A DNA stretch of 64,000 bases from an uncultured Chromatiaceae bacterium. Its GTDB lineage: Bacteria > Pseudomonadota > Gammaproteobacteria > Enterobacterales > Alteromonadaceae. A program made the position numbers and the translations under genes. Positions 26,996-36,702 of the stretch are shown here, piece by piece; the first letter of the stretch is position 1, and each line of letters begins with the position of its first letter. Location of the stretch: NCBI GenBank assembly GCA_946482325.1, contig CAMLRA010000003.1:17072-81071 (forward strand), written 5' to 3'. A model generated the notes under the pieces. That model was not told the origin of the DNA and searched no databases. It saw only the letters and a list, made by a program, of their open reading frames with translations.

Positions 26996-28192
26996 ATGCG
27001 AAATCTAATAAAAACCGGTTGGTTCGCATTGGGTCTGTTGTGCGCTGTCGCCAGTCAGGCCGCCGAACTGCCGCTGGTACAAAAACAGCGTTTTGAACTG
27101 CCAACTTTTATCACGCAAAACGGCGTACAGCTAAAGCAAGTGCAGGTTGGCTGGGAAGCCTATGGCAAGCTCAATGCTGACAAATCGAATGTGATTTTAA
27201 TTACGCATTATTTTTCCGGCACTTCACATGCTGCCGGCCGTTATCAGGCAACTGACACCGCGCCCGGCTATTGGGACGCCATCATAGGTCCTGGCAAAGC
27301 CATTGATACCAATCAGTTTTATGTGATTAGCGTTGATACATTGGTCAATGCCAATGCCAAAGACCCACATGTCATCACCACGGGCCCAGCCAGCATCAAT
27401 CCGGCGACAGGTAAAAGATATGGCCTGAGCTTTCCGGTTGTCACCATCACCGATTTTGTTGAAGTACAAAAAGCCTTATTGGACAGCCTCGGCATCAACA
27501 AACTACAGGCCGTAGTCGGTGCTTCGATGGGCTCTTTTCAGGCCATCGAGTGGGCGCAGCGTTATCCGGAGCGGGTGCAGCGGCTGGTGCCGGTGATTGG
27601 TACTGCTTATATCGATGCGTACAGTGCCATCAAATTAGAGCGCTGGGCTTACCCCATTAAAACCGACCCGCACTGGCAACAAGGCGATTATTACGACAAA
27701 CCGCATCAACCAAACGCCGGCCTGACGATGGCACTGGCCTGGGTGACTTTAGATGCGTTAAATCCGGCCGGTTTTAACCAGAAATACCCGGATTTACGCT
27801 TGGACAAAGCCGCGCATCAGGATATCCGCGCCAGTTTCACTGCGCTCGACCAATTACTGGCCGTCGCAGCGCAGCGCGCCGCGCTGCAGGACGCCAATCA
27901 TTTATTGTATCTGGTACGCGCTTCGCAGTTATGGCGTGCCGGCATGGGCGACAACTGGCAACAAGCCATCAAAAATATCAAAGCGCCGGTACTTTGGTTG
28001 CCGGCGGCCGGCGACTTATTGCTGACACCGCAGATGGCGCAGCAAAGCCAACAAGCACTGGCCGCCGATGACTCCCGTGCTGTAGCGAATAAACTGTCGC
28101 AGATCCCAGGACAAATGGGCCACTTAGATGGTTTATTCAATATTCAGTCAGTCGCTGCTGACTTAAAAGCCTTTTTACAACAACCGCTGTAA
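26996..28192 (+). CDS. Exported alpha/beta hydrolase of the homoserine O-acetyltransferase (MetX) family
   Basis: 398 residues. The fold and length match MetX, with nucleophile Ser177 (VVGASMGSFQAIEW), Asp340 (PAAGDLLLTP) and His376 (GHLDGLF). It differs from true MetX in having a clear signal peptide (cleavage after SQA near residue 22) and GASMGS instead of GGSMGG. A periplasmic enzyme would have no access to acetyl-CoA, so hydrolysis of an ester is more likely than homoserine acetylation. It lies 27 bp after the GntP permease and before a terminator, and the two form an operon. Confidence 0.78.
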   Translation: MRNLIKTGWFALGLLCAVASQAAELPLVQKQRFELPTFITQNGVQLKQVQVGWEAYGKLNADKSNVILITHYFSGTSHAAGRYQATDTAPGYWDAIIGPGKAIDTNQFYVISVDTLVNANAKDPHVITTGPASINPATGKRYGLSFPVVTITDFVEVQKALLDSLGINKLQAVVGASMGSFQAIEWAQRYPERVQRLVPVIGTAYIDAYSAIKLERWAYPIKTDPHWQQGDYYDKPHQPNAGLTMALAWVTLDALNPAGFNQKYPDLRLDKAAHQDIRASFTALDQLLAVAAQRAALQDANHLLYLVRASQLWRAGMGDNWQQAIKNIKAPVLWLPAAGDLLLTPQMAQQSQQALAADDSRAVANKLSQIPGQMGHLDGLFNIQSVAADLKAFLQQPL

Positions 28193-28258
28193 TGCAGCCT
28201 GTGTTTCCCTGTCCTGCCTGCCCTTGCGCCGCTATTTCAGGCGCACTGTTTGGGTCAA

Positions 28259-28299
28259 CCGCGGCAAAGTCATGCCTCTTTGCCCGGTTTTTTCTTCTC
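28259..28299 (+). terminator. Terminator of the permease-hydrolase operon
   Basis: CCGCGGCAAAG and CTTTGCCCGG form a stem with one bulge (28259-28287), followed by TTTTTTCTTCTC. Confidence 0.7.
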
Positions 28300-28386
28300 T
28301 GTGAAATCTGTGTGCTGTCTGTGCGATGGCAATTCTGTACGGTATGATATCTGTACAACTCCTGAACTCCGTTCGTTGGGATCACA

Positions 28387-29241
28387 GTGCTGCGATTCGC
28401 GCCCATATTATCTTTGTGTTGTCTGCTGTTAACTTGCGCAGGTCTGCAGGCGGCAGATGCCTTGCCGGTTCAAAGCAACACTGCGCTGCGGTTTTGCTAC
28501 GAAGATAAACCACTCGAACCTTATTACCGCGGCCAGGGCGCCATAGTGCCCAAAGACAATCCGGGCGCCACTATTGAGCACTTACAATTACTGGTCAGTA
28601 AAGTGCCGGGGATCCGATTGCAGCTGGAGCGCCGGCCCTGGAAACGTTGCCTGGCCAAACTGCAGCAAGGCGAAACCGATGCCGTGGTTGCCAGCTACAG
28701 GCCCGAACGTGAAGACATCGGCGTCTATCCGATGCTGAATCAGCAACCAGACCCCAAACGCGCTTTCAGTCAACACCAAACCTGTCTGGTACAAAAAGCC
28801 GGCAGCAACTGGCGCTGGAATGGCCATGAAGTCAGCGGTATCGAGAGTCTGGTGGTGGCAAGACCGCTGGGTTATGCGCCACTGCTGGTGCCGGGGCCAA
28901 AGCAGGTGCTGATGCACTACACTTTGTCCGGCACTATGGACTTAGAACTGCTGCAGGCCGGCCGGGTTCATGCGGTGACGACTTTGTGTAATATCGCCGG
29001 CCAATCCGTGGTGTCACCAAATATTCTGCAGCGAGGCCTGAAAGTACTGACGCCGGCTTTGCACTCAAATGTCGGTTATCTGCTGTTCAGCCGGCAATTC
29101 TACCAACAGCAGCGCGCCAGTGCTGATGCCTTGTGGCAGCAGTTGCAGGCCAATAAAGGCACTGAGATTTACCAACGTTATGTATCGATGTCTTATCTGC
29201 AAACAACTCCCGCAACTACCGTTAGCCAGCCGGTTCAATGA
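28387..29241 (+). CDS. Periplasmic solute-binding-like protein (SBP_bac_3 type)
   Basis: 284 residues starting with GTG at 28387. The signal peptide is FAPILSLCCLLLTCAGLQA, with cleavage before ADALP. The mature part resembles the type of family-3 solute-binding protein that occurs alone in Alteromonadales: FCYEDKPLEPYY near the start, WKRCLAKLQQGETDAVVASY, then a second lobe ending with YQRYVSMSYL. No ABC permease or ATPase is nearby, so it may serve in signalling or be an orphan binding protein. The ligand is unknown. A TGTAC-N12-GTACA dyad lies about 40 bp upstream. Confidence 0.7.
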   Translation: MLRFAPILSLCCLLLTCAGLQAADALPVQSNTALRFCYEDKPLEPYYRGQGAIVPKDNPGATIEHLQLLVSKVPGIRLQLERRPWKRCLAKLQQGETDAVVASYRPEREDIGVYPMLNQQPDPKRAFSQHQTCLVQKAGSNWRWNGHEVSGIESLVVARPLGYAPLLVPGPKQVLMHYTLSGTMDLELLQAGRVHAVTTLCNIAGQSVVSPNILQRGLKVLTPALHSNVGYLLFSRQFYQQQRASADALWQQLQANKGTEIYQRYVSMSYLQTTPATTVSQPVQ

Positions 29242-29364
29242 CACCTGCCATTGAGCGGGCTGACGCCGCCGACTGTCGGGTCTGAACCAACACCTGGTTG
29301 CCTGCCAGCCCGCGCTTGCCCTATGCTAGCCGGCATTGTGTTTCCTACTGTCAGGACAACCCGT

Positions 29365-31389
29365 ATGAAATTCTCTTTGTCTCTGTTATTCGCGCTGTCC
29401 AGCAGCGCTGTTTTGGCGGCGCCTGCCGCGCCACTGACTGCTACTGATTTATATCAGGTGCAAAAACCAACCGGTATGCAGGTATCGCCGGATGGTCAGC
29501 GCGCGGTGTTTAGCCTGAATCGCTACGATTTGGCCAAAAACAAAAGCAATACCGACTTACACCTGCTGGAACTGGGCTCCGGCCGACAAACCCAACTGAC
29601 CTTCCATCCGGCCGCCGACAATCAGCCTGCCTGGAGCCCGGACGGCCGTCAGCTGGTATTTGTGTCCAAACGCGATGGTGAAAAAAATCAGCTGCAACTG
29701 CTGACTTTCGGCGGCGGTGAAGCCCGCCAGCTGACTGAATTACCGGTCAGCGTCAGCAATCCACGGTTTTTCCCGGATGGCAAAAAAATCCTGTTCAGTG
29801 CCGAAGTGCCGGCGGGTTTTGCCGGTGATTTCAACTTATTAAAAGATGAGAAAAAACCACTGCATTCGGCCAAAGTCAGCGAAAACCGCATTTACCGCTA
29901 CTGGGACCATTTCCTCACCGACGACAAAGTCACGCAGTTTTTCGCCTATCACATCGCAACTGGCGACGTCCAGGCGCTGACGCCAGGCTGGGCGCAATGG
30001 ACCAGCCTCGACGGCGGGCCTGAATTTGATTTATCACCGGACGGAAAACAGCTGGCCTTGAGCGCCGTCAGCAGCAAACCGCCGTACAACAGCCTGAATT
30101 TTGATGTGTATCTGGTGCCGACCGACGGCAGTGGTAAAGCGGTGAATCTGACCGAAGCCAATCCGGCTGACGACAGCAAACCGGTATTCAGCCCGGACGG
30201 CCGCAGCCTGCTGTACGGCGCGCAAAAACGCACGGATTTTGGCAATGATAACGTCAAACTGACCCGGTTTGATTTAGCCGCAAAAACCGCGACAGTGCTG
30301 GCCGGCAATATTGATTTGTCACCGCAGCAGTGGTTCTTCAGCAAAGATGGCCAGATGTTGTATTTCCTTGCTGAAGACAAAGCGCGGGTGTCGTTATTTT
30401 CTGTGCCGGCCGCCGGCGGCCCGGTGAAGCAAGTGCTGCGTCAGGCCACGAATGAGCAGGTGCAAGTGGCAGGCCCGGCGCAATTTGCGCTGGTACAGCA
30501 TGGCATCAGCCAGTTGCCGGAAATTTTCCTGCTCGACAATAAAAGCCGTACCCTAAAACAGATCAGCCAGATCAATACGGCGCTGCAACAAAACACCCAG
30601 TGGGGCAAAGTCGAAGACATGACGTATCCGGGCTCGGACAACAAGCCGATCCAGATGTTTGTGATTTTCCCACCGAATTTTGACGCGAAAAAACGCTGGC
30701 CACTGCTGAGCCTGTTGCATGGCGGCCCGCATGGCGCCTTTAACGACGCTTTTGGTACGCGCTGGCATCCGCAAGTCTTTGCAGCGATGGGCTATGTGGT
30801 GATCATGCCAAACTTCCACGGCTCGACCGGTTTTGGCGAAGCTTTTACCGCCTCCATTCACGGCGACCATGCCACCAAACCGTTTTTTGACAGCGAAGCG
30901 GCCATCGACTACATGACTTCCCGCGGTTATATCGACGAAAGCCGGGTCGCCGCGGCCGGTGGCAGTTATGGCGGATATCTGGTCAGCTGGATCGCGGGCC
31001 ACAGCACTAAATACAAAGCTTTAGTCAATCACGCCGGTGTTTATGATCTGATGGCGCAGTTTGCTTCCGACAGCACTTTAATGCGCACTTATGCTTATGC
31101 CGGCTCGCCATGGAAAGATAAAGACAATGTGCTGAAAGCCAGCCCGGCCATGTTCGCGGAAAACTTCAACACACCAATGCTCATTACTCATGGTGAACAG
31201 GATTATCGTGTACCTGTGACCCAGGGTTTGGCGCTTTATGGTGTACTCAAAGGCAAAGGCGTCGATGCACGCCTGGTGTATTTCCCGGATGAAAATCACT
31301 GGATCTTAAAACCACAAAACTCGATTTACTGGTATCACGAATTTGGCCAGTGGCTGGAGCGTTATATTGGCAAAGGTGCAAGCGAATAA
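29365..31389 (+). CDS. S9-family prolyl oligopeptidase-type peptidase (exported)
   Basis: 674 residues. The ATG at 29365 with AGGA upstream is chosen because a signal peptide (LLFALSSSAVLAAPA) begins there; the open frame extends further left. The N-terminal part is a beta-propeller with TolB/WD40-like repeats (VSPDGQRAVFS, PAWSPDGRQLVFVS, PVFSPDGRSLLYG). The C-terminal alpha/beta-hydrolase domain has Ser534 (GGSYGGY), Asp613 (GEQDYRVPV) and His645 (DENHWI), a complete triad. Dipeptidyl or acylaminoacyl peptidase activity in the periplasm is expected. It is probably transcribed alone; the next gene follows after 12 bp and may be co-transcribed. Confidence 0.9.
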   Translation: MKFSLSLLFALSSSAVLAAPAAPLTATDLYQVQKPTGMQVSPDGQRAVFSLNRYDLAKNKSNTDLHLLELGSGRQTQLTFHPAADNQPAWSPDGRQLVFVSKRDGEKNQLQLLTFGGGEARQLTELPVSVSNPRFFPDGKKILFSAEVPAGFAGDFNLLKDEKKPLHSAKVSENRIYRYWDHFLTDDKVTQFFAYHIATGDVQALTPGWAQWTSLDGGPEFDLSPDGKQLALSAVSSKPPYNSLNFDVYLVPTDGSGKAVNLTEANPADDSKPVFSPDGRSLLYGAQKRTDFGNDNVKLTRFDLAAKTATVLAGNIDLSPQQWFFSKDGQMLYFLAEDKARVSLFSVPAAGGPVKQVLRQATNEQVQVAGPAQFALVQHGISQLPEIFLLDNKSRTLKQISQINTALQQNTQWGKVEDMTYPGSDNKPIQMFVIFPPNFDAKKRWPLLSLLHGGPHGAFNDAFGTRWHPQVFAAMGYVVIMPNFHGSTGFGEAFTASIHGDHATKPFFDSEAAIDYMTSRGYIDESRVAAAGGSYGGYLVSWIAGHSTKYKALVNHAGVYDLMAQFASDSTLMRTYAYAGSPWKDKDNVLKASPAMFAENFNTPMLITHGEQDYRVPVTQGLALYGVLKGKGVDARLVYFPDENHWILKPQNSIYWYHEFGQWLERYIGKGASE

Positions 31390-31401
31390 CCTGACGTTCC
31401 A

Positions 31402-32565
31402 GTGACAGCTTTAACCAATACTATGCAGCCAGATGGCGTGCAACAACGCTATCAGGCTGCCCTCACCACTACACAGTTACAGCCCGATGCAGCACAGCAG
31501 CAGCTGGTCAATGCACTGGCGCAGCTGCAACAGCAATTAGCCGCAGACCAGGCCAGCACAGGGATTTACCTGTATGGTCCGGTCGGGCGTGGCAAAACCA
31601 TGCTGATGGATTGGTTTTTCGACACGACAGCCACACCACGTAAATTGCGACTGCACTTTCATCATTTTATGGCAGCGGTACATCAGGAATTACGTCAACG
31701 CCAAGGGGAGCCGGACCCGCTGGTGCAAGTCGCGCGCAGCTGGGCAGCACAATATCAGCTGCTGTGTTTTGACGAGTTTTTTGTCAGCGACATTGGCGAT
31801 GCGATGTTACTGGCCACTTTATGGCGCCAGCTGTTTGCGCAAGGGGTAGTACTGGTGGCCACATCCAACTGTGCGCCGCAGGATCTGTACAAAAACGGCC
31901 TGCAGCGCGCACGGTTCCTGCCTTTTATCGATATATTGCAGCAACATTGTCAGGTGTTGAGCCTGGATGCCGGCATCGACTATCGCCGCCAGCAGGCCAG
32001 CGACTGGCGTTATCTCGGCATCGCCATGCCTGCCGACTGGTTGATGCAACAGGCGCAGCAGTATTTTGGTGCTGTAGAACCCTGCGAGCAGGTGCTGGTG
32101 CACAACAGGCCGATACCGGCCTTATGGCGCAATCAACACGTTATCGGTTTTGACTTTATGGCGCTCTGCAGCGGGCCTCGCAGCCAGCTTGATTACATGG
32201 CGCTGTGTCAGCCAGATCAGGGCAGACAATACCGGGCTATTGCGCTGGCTAATATTCCGCAGTTTTTACCTGAAAGTGCCACCGCCATTTTGCATGGCGT
32301 GGAAGAGAATTATCAGCGTGAACACAGCGAGGTGTTTGTCAGCAAACTCGACAACGAAGCGCGCCGGCTGATTGCGCTGGTCGACGAATGTTATGAGCGT
32401 GGGGTGTTACTGCTCGGCACCGCCGACAACGCGCCAGAGCATTGGTATCAGGCCAGTCAGCTTAGTTTTGCCTTTGAACGCACCGTTTCCCGCCTTTACG
32501 AAATGCAGCGCTGGCAAATAAAACTCCCCGGCAACAGCGCGGCGAATTTTTCAGCGGCCGAATAG
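31402..32565 (+). CDS. AFG1/ZapE-like ATPase, second copy in the window
   Basis: 387 residues. AFG1-type ATPase with Walker A GPVGRGKT (59-66), Walker B LLCFDEFFVSD (120-130), the sensor segment VATSNCAPQDLYKNGLQR and the C-terminal arginine-rich FERTVSRLYEMQ. It is clearly related to the zapE gene at 50445-51539 but diverged, and it lacks the conserved rplM neighbour. GTG at 31402 or ATG at 31423 could be the start; neither has a good ribosome binding site. The role is unclear: ZapE acts at the division ring and on inner-membrane proteins, and a paralogue could have a specialised substrate. Confidence 0.83.
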   Translation: MTALTNTMQPDGVQQRYQAALTTTQLQPDAAQQQLVNALAQLQQQLAADQASTGIYLYGPVGRGKTMLMDWFFDTTATPRKLRLHFHHFMAAVHQELRQRQGEPDPLVQVARSWAAQYQLLCFDEFFVSDIGDAMLLATLWRQLFAQGVVLVATSNCAPQDLYKNGLQRARFLPFIDILQQHCQVLSLDAGIDYRRQQASDWRYLGIAMPADWLMQQAQQYFGAVEPCEQVLVHNRPIPALWRNQHVIGFDFMALCSGPRSQLDYMALCQPDQGRQYRAIALANIPQFLPESATAILHGVEENYQREHSEVFVSKLDNEARRLIALVDECYERGVLLLGTADNAPEHWYQASQLSFAFERTVSRLYEMQRWQIKLPGNSAANFSAAE

Positions 32566-32594
32566 TTGACCAAATTCGTCAACTTTTGTTAAAG

Positions 32595-32798
32595 TCGCCC
32601 CATCCCAAAGGGGAGTAGCTCCACGCCGGTTTATCGTCATGCCGAAACCCACAGGTTTCCGGTAACCGGGTCAGCCCAGCTGATGAGCAAGACCTTTGCC
32701 ACTCTGGCAAAGATCCCCCTCTGAACAGGACATCCGGCCAGCGTGGGCCGGACAACGCCGGCAGCAACCGGCTGTATCACCCTGTTTGGAGTTCAATT
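32595..32798 (+). ncRNA. yybP-ykoY manganese riboswitch leader
   Basis: The 233-bp gap before the TerC gene carries AAAGGGGAGTAGC (32607-32619) and GAGCAAGACC near 32687, both recalled as conserved loop elements of yybP-ykoY aptamers. The closing 3' strand ATCCCCCT follows near 32713. Downstream, TCCGGCC/GGCCGGA and GCCGG/CCGGC hairpins lie between AACAGG (32724-32729) and CCTGTT (32781-32786). The last of these abuts the ribosome binding site TTGGAG (32786-32791), a likely expression platform acting on translation. Mn2+-sensing switches of this class precede TerC/Alx genes in other proteobacteria. Location is confident; exact ends are approximate. Confidence 0.82.
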
Positions 32799-33791
32799 AT
32801 GGAAACAATCGCCAATCCCTGGCTCTGGGCTGTATTCTTCAGCCTGGTGCTGATCATGCTCGCTATCGACCTGTTTCTGGTCGGTGGCGGGAAACAACAC
32901 AAAGTCTCGGTCAAAGAAGCGGCTATCTGGTCGGTGATTTGGGTGTCGGTGTCGATGCTGTTTGCTGCCGGTTTATGGTGGTATTTGCGAGACACTGCCG
33001 GGCCTGAGATCGCTCACGCCAAAACGCTCGAATTCATTACCGGTTATCTGATTGAAAAATCGCTGGCGATTGACAACGTCTTTGTCTGGCTGATGATTTT
33101 CAGTGTCTTTGCGATCCCGCCGGAATTACAAAAACGCGTGCTGGTATTAGGCGTGCTGGGGGCTATTGTGCTGCGCACTGTGATGATTTTTGCCGGTGTA
33201 TGGCTGATCACCCAGTTCCACTGGCTGCTGTATGTGTTTGGCGCTTTCCTGCTGTTCACCGGGATTAAAATGTGGTGGGCGGCGGACAAAGAGCCCGATC
33301 TGCAAAATAATCCACTGGTGTTATGGGTCCGCCGGCGCTTTAACGTCACAGAAGAGCTGGAAGGCGAAAAGTTTTTTGTGCGCCGTGAAGTGAATGGTCG
33401 TTGGGTTCGTTACGCCACGCCATTATTTTTGGTACTGGTGCTAGTCGAGTTCTCTGATGTGATTTTTGCCGTTGATTCAATCCCGGCGATTTTTGCCATC
33501 ACCACAGACCCCTTTATCGTGCTGACCTCGAATATCTTTGCGATCCTGGGCCTGCGCGCTATGTACTTTTTACTGGCTGATATGGCTGACCGTTTCAGTT
33601 TACTGAAATACGGCCTGGCTTTAGTGCTGGTGTTTATTGGCGCGAAGATGTTGTTGATCGATATCTACAAGATACCGGTTGCGGTCTCTTTAAGCGTTGT
33701 CGCCCTAATCATCGCAACCTCAGTGGTGTTATCGCTGCGCCAAAGCCGCAGCCCCGCCAACGCGGATAAGCCGGGCCAGCTGGCTGATTAG
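32799..33791 (+). CDS. alx: TerC/Alx-family membrane protein, probable Mn2+ exporter
   Basis: 330 residues with about 9 membrane segments. Family motifs include [20 protein letters not shown], with acidic residues in the membrane, and [20 protein letters not shown]. Long TerC proteins of this size resemble E. coli Alx, which exports manganese and is controlled by a yybP-ykoY riboswitch. The riboswitch upstream here supports the same role. It has its own leader and a terminator at 33849-33880. Confidence 0.88.
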   Translation: METIANPWLWAVFFSLVLIMLAIDLFLVGGGKQHKVSVKEAAIWSVIWVSVSMLFAAGLWWYLRDTAGPEIAHAKTLEFITGYLIEKSLAIDNVFVWLMIFSVFAIPPELQKRVLVLGVLGAIVLRTVMIFAGVWLITQFHWLLYVFGAFLLFTGIKMWWAADKEPDLQNNPLVLWVRRRFNVTEELEGEKFFVRREVNGRWVRYATPLFLVLVLVEFSDVIFAVDSIPAIFAITTDPFIVLTSNIFAILGLRAMYFLLADMADRFSLLKYGLALVLVFIGAKMLLIDIYKIPVAVSLSVVALIIATSVVLSLRQSRSPANADKPGQLAD

Positions 33792-33824
33792 CGCTTAGAC
33801 TGACACAAAATCGGACTGCACCAT

Positions 33825-33858
33825 CCAAAACACCAACCCCGCCAAAACACCAACCCCG
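33825..33858. repeat. 17-bp perfect tandem repeat at a terminator
   Basis: CCAAAACACCAACCCCG occurs twice head to tail (33825-33841, 33842-33858). The second copy forms the left arm of the terminator that follows. It is probably a slippage duplication. Confidence 0.85.
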
Positions 33859-33880
33859 CCAAAAGCGGGGTTGGTTTTAT
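33849..33880 (+). terminator. Terminator of the TerC gene
   Basis: ACCAACCCCGC (33849-33859) and GCGGGGTTGGT (33865-33875) form an 11-bp stem with a short A-rich loop, then TTTTATT. Confidence 0.88.
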
Positions 33881-33921
33881 TAACGTGGCCTCGTTTAGTT
33901 GTGACCGCGGTCCGTCAGATA

Positions 33922-34128
33922 TCAGCTGCTGCTCTGGCTGGCCGCGGTATAACCGGCGTCTGTGATAGCGTCGATAATTTCGTCCGCACTGAGTGTGCTA
34001 TGCACCGACACAGTGGCATTGGCTAAATCTGCGTCAACTGTGGCATCGGCCTGCAGTTGCACTATTGCTTTGGTGATCCGGCTGACACAATGACCGCAGG
34101 TCATGTCTGCAACGTGGAATTTCATCAT
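33922..34128 (-). CDS. copZ: Copper chaperone, heavy-metal-associated domain (CopZ-like)
   Basis: 68 residues, one HMA domain with the metal site MTCGHC (Cys11, Cys14). It should carry Cu(I) to the copper ATPase in the cytoplasm. AGGAG precedes the ATG at 34128 by 7 bases; the frame is open further upstream but lacks a ribosome binding site. It is divergent from copA, with a CueR-type operator in the gap. No MerR-type promoter faces copZ clearly. Confidence 0.88.
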   Translation of the reverse strand: MMKFHVADMTCGHCVSRITKAIVQLQADATVDADLANATVSVHSTLSADEIIDAITDAGYTAASQSSS

Positions 34129-34216
34129 GTTACATCTCCTCTGTTGAACTCGCCGCACAGACTGAGGCTTCACCGTATGGCAGAGTCAAGCCAGAATTTT
34201 ATTTTAAAAAAACTGT

Positions 34217-34247
34217 TTGACCTTACCACCATGGCAAGGTTTAGCCT
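34217..34247 (+). promoter_or_regulatory. CueR-type (MerR family) copper promoter
   Basis: TTGACC (34217-34222) and TAGCCT (34242-34247) are separated by 19 bp, the over-long spacer typical of MerR-family promoters. Inside it lies the dyad ACCTTACCA-CCA-TGGCAAGGT (34220-34240), with arms matching in 8 of 9 positions and resembling CueR boxes. CueR with Cu(I) would untwist this promoter to switch on copA. Confidence 0.85.
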
Positions 34248-34286
34248 TATGTTATCAAAAGCCCTTGTAAAACGGGAGTTAGTACG

Positions 34287-36689
34287 ATGACAGTCACCAC
34301 ACAGTTGAAAATCAATGGGATGAGCTGCGCCTCATGTGCCGGCCGGGTGGAAAAAGCCTTAAGCGCGGTCGCTGGCGTCGAAGCGGCAAGCGTCAATCTG
34401 GCGACTGAGACGGCCACAGTGACTGGTCAGGTCGCCACTGATGCATTAGAAGCAGCCATCAGCGCGGCCGGTTATCAGCTCGAGAGCAAGCAGCGACAGT
34501 TTGCCGTCCAGGGCATGACTTGCGCCTCCTGCGCCGGTCGGGTGGAAAAAAGCCTGCTGAAAGTGCCTGGTGTATTGGCCGCCAGCGTCAACTTGGCCAC
34601 AGAGCAAGTCAGCCTGCGTTTAACCAGCGCCGTCAGCGAAGAAAGTCTGGTGCAAGCCGTGGCCAAGGCCGGTTATGAGTTGGTGCTGGCACCAACTACC
34701 ACTGAAACTGGGGCTGGGAATAGTGCTGAAAACGGCGCTGAAAATGGCGCTGCACCAAAGCCATTGGCGTTTTATCAAACCGACAGCTGGCCGGTGCTCG
34801 GCGCTGCGCTACTGACCATCCCGCTGGTGCTGCCGATGTTTGGCCTGTTGTTCGGCGTCGACTGGATGCTGCCGGCCTTCTGGCAGTGGTTGCTGGCAAC
34901 GCCGGTGCAGTTTTATTTTGGTGCGCGCTTTTACCAAGCCGGCTGGCACGCCTTAAAAGCAAAAAGCGGCAATATGGATTTACTGGTGTCGATCGGCACC
35001 AGCGCGGCTTATGGGTTGTCGCTTTATCTGTGGTACAGCTTTGACGGTCATCATGGCGCCCCACACTTGTATTTTGAAAGCAGTGCAGCGGTATTGACGC
35101 TGGTATTGCTGGGTAAATTCTTAGAAAAACGCGCGAAAAAACGCACCACGGATGCTTTACAAGCGTTGGAAAACTTAAAGCCAACAACGGCCACCGTCTG
35201 GCGTGATGGCAGCTGGTATCGCGTTGCCGCCGCGGCGTTAAAACAATACGACAAAGTGAAAGTTCTGCCCGGCGAGCGCATTCCGGCCGACGGTATTGTG
35301 GTTAACGGCAGCAGCCATGTCGATGAAGCGCTGATCAGTGGTGAAAGTATTCCACTGCACAAAACTGTTGGTGATCACCTGACCGGTGGTGCCATTAATC
35401 TGGATGGCTTGCTGGAATTCGAAACCACGGCTGTGGGGAGCGAATCCACGCTGGCAAAAATCATCCGGTTAGTCGAGCAGGCGCAAGGCGCCAAAGCACC
35501 GGTCCAGGCACTGGTCGATAAGATCAGCAATATTTTTGTGCCGGTCGTGCTGCTGATTGCCCTGCTCACATTGCTGGTTTGGGGGCTCGTGTTAAACGAC
35601 TGGACCCAAGGCATCTTACACGCGGTGGCGGTGTTGGTGATTGCCTGTCCTTGTGCGCTAGGCCTTGCCACGCCAGCCGCTATTATGGCCGGTACCGGCA
35701 CCGCCGCCCGGCACGGCATTCTGGTCAAAGACGCTGTTGCACTGGAGCAGGCGACCAAAATCGATTATGTCGTCTTTGATAAAACCGGCACCCTGACTGC
35801 AGGTAAACCTGAATTGCTGCAACTGACCGCCTTCGCAGAAGACCAGCAAACAGTGCTGCGGATGGCCTATGCGCTGTCACAGCATAGCGAACATCCGCTG
35901 GCCAAAGCGGTGGTCCAGTATGCCCAAATCCAGCAAGTGCCACTTGACGAAGTCAGCCAGTTCAGTGTGGTGGCCGGTAAAGGCGTGCAGGCGCAGTTCG
36001 GCGAGCGCGCTGTTGTGCTGGGTTCTGGTCACTGGATGGGCGAACTGGGACTCACCCTGCCAACCGGGCAAATCCAGATCCCGGGCGCGTCCGTGTCCTG
36101 GCTGGCCGAAACCAGCGCCGGTCAGGCCAAACTGCTGGGACTGTTCTGCTTTGCCGACCAGGCCAAACCTGAAGCCAAAGCCGCAGTGCAAAAACTGCAG
36201 CAACGCGGCATTCAAGTCGCGATGCTGACCGGTGATTCTCAACAAAGCGCCAGCTATATCGCTGAGCAGTTGGGACTGGATCATGTCCAGGCCGAAGTGT
36301 TACCACAAGGCAAAGCACAGGCGATTGCGGATATTCAGGCGCAAGGCTTTCAGGTGGCGATGGTCGGTGATGGTATCAATGATGCGCCGGCTTTGGCGCA
36401 GGCCGATTTGGGCATTGCGATGGCCACTGGTACCGAAGTCGCTGTCAGCGCTGCGGCAATGACGCTGATGCGCGGCAACCCGGCGCTGGTCGCGTCTGCC
36501 TTGCAGCTCGCCAGTGCCACCTACCGCAATATTCAGCAAAATCTGTTTTGGGCTTTTGCCTTTAATATTGTCGGCATCCCGCTCGCTGCCATGGGTTATT
36601 TAAACCCGGTGATTGCCGGTGCGGCTATGGCCTGTAGCAGTGTATTCGTAGTCACTAATGCGCTGCGTTTGCAACGCATGTCTTTCTAA
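34287..36689 (+). CDS. copA: Cu(I)-exporting P1B-type ATPase
   Basis: 800 residues. Two N-terminal HMA domains (Cys14/Cys17 in GMSCASC; Cys79/Cys82 in GMTCASC) are followed by the membrane CPC motif (454-456), which is specific for Cu(I)/Ag(I). The phosphorylation site is Asp498 (DKTGTLT), and the hinge is [10 protein letters not shown]. It pumps Cu(I) from cytoplasm to periplasm. GGGAG lies before the ATG. cueR starts 13 bp after the stop, so copA-cueR form an operon driven by the CueR-type promoter at 34217-34247. Confidence 0.96.
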   Translation: MTVTTQLKINGMSCASCAGRVEKALSAVAGVEAASVNLATETATVTGQVATDALEAAISAAGYQLESKQRQFAVQGMTCASCAGRVEKSLLKVPGVLAASVNLATEQVSLRLTSAVSEESLVQAVAKAGYELVLAPTTTETGAGNSAENGAENGAAPKPLAFYQTDSWPVLGAALLTIPLVLPMFGLLFGVDWMLPAFWQWLLATPVQFYFGARFYQAGWHALKAKSGNMDLLVSIGTSAAYGLSLYLWYSFDGHHGAPHLYFESSAAVLTLVLLGKFLEKRAKKRTTDALQALENLKPTTATVWRDGSWYRVAAAALKQYDKVKVLPGERIPADGIVVNGSSHVDEALISGESIPLHKTVGDHLTGGAINLDGLLEFETTAVGSESTLAKIIRLVEQAQGAKAPVQALVDKISNIFVPVVLLIALLTLLVWGLVLNDWTQGILHAVAVLVIACPCALGLATPAAIMAGTGTAARHGILVKDAVALEQATKIDYVVFDKTGTLTAGKPELLQLTAFAEDQQTVLRMAYALSQHSEHPLAKAVVQYAQIQQVPLDEVSQFSVVAGKGVQAQFGERAVVLGSGHWMGELGLTLPTGQIQIPGASVSWLAETSAGQAKLLGLFCFADQAKPEAKAAVQKLQQRGIQVAMLTGDSQQSASYIAEQLGLDHVQAEVLPQGKAQAIADIQAQGFQVAMVGDGINDAPALAQADLGIAMATGTEVAVSAAAMTLMRGNPALVASALQLASATYRNIQQNLFWAFAFNIVGIPLAAMGYLNPVIAGAAMACSSVFVVTNALRLQRMSF

Positions 36690-36702
36690 AAAGGAAAAAC
36701 CC

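Noticed and set aside
34696..35187. 163-codon open frame on the minus strand
   Set aside because: Antisense to copA with Arg/Pro-rich composition and no family likeness.
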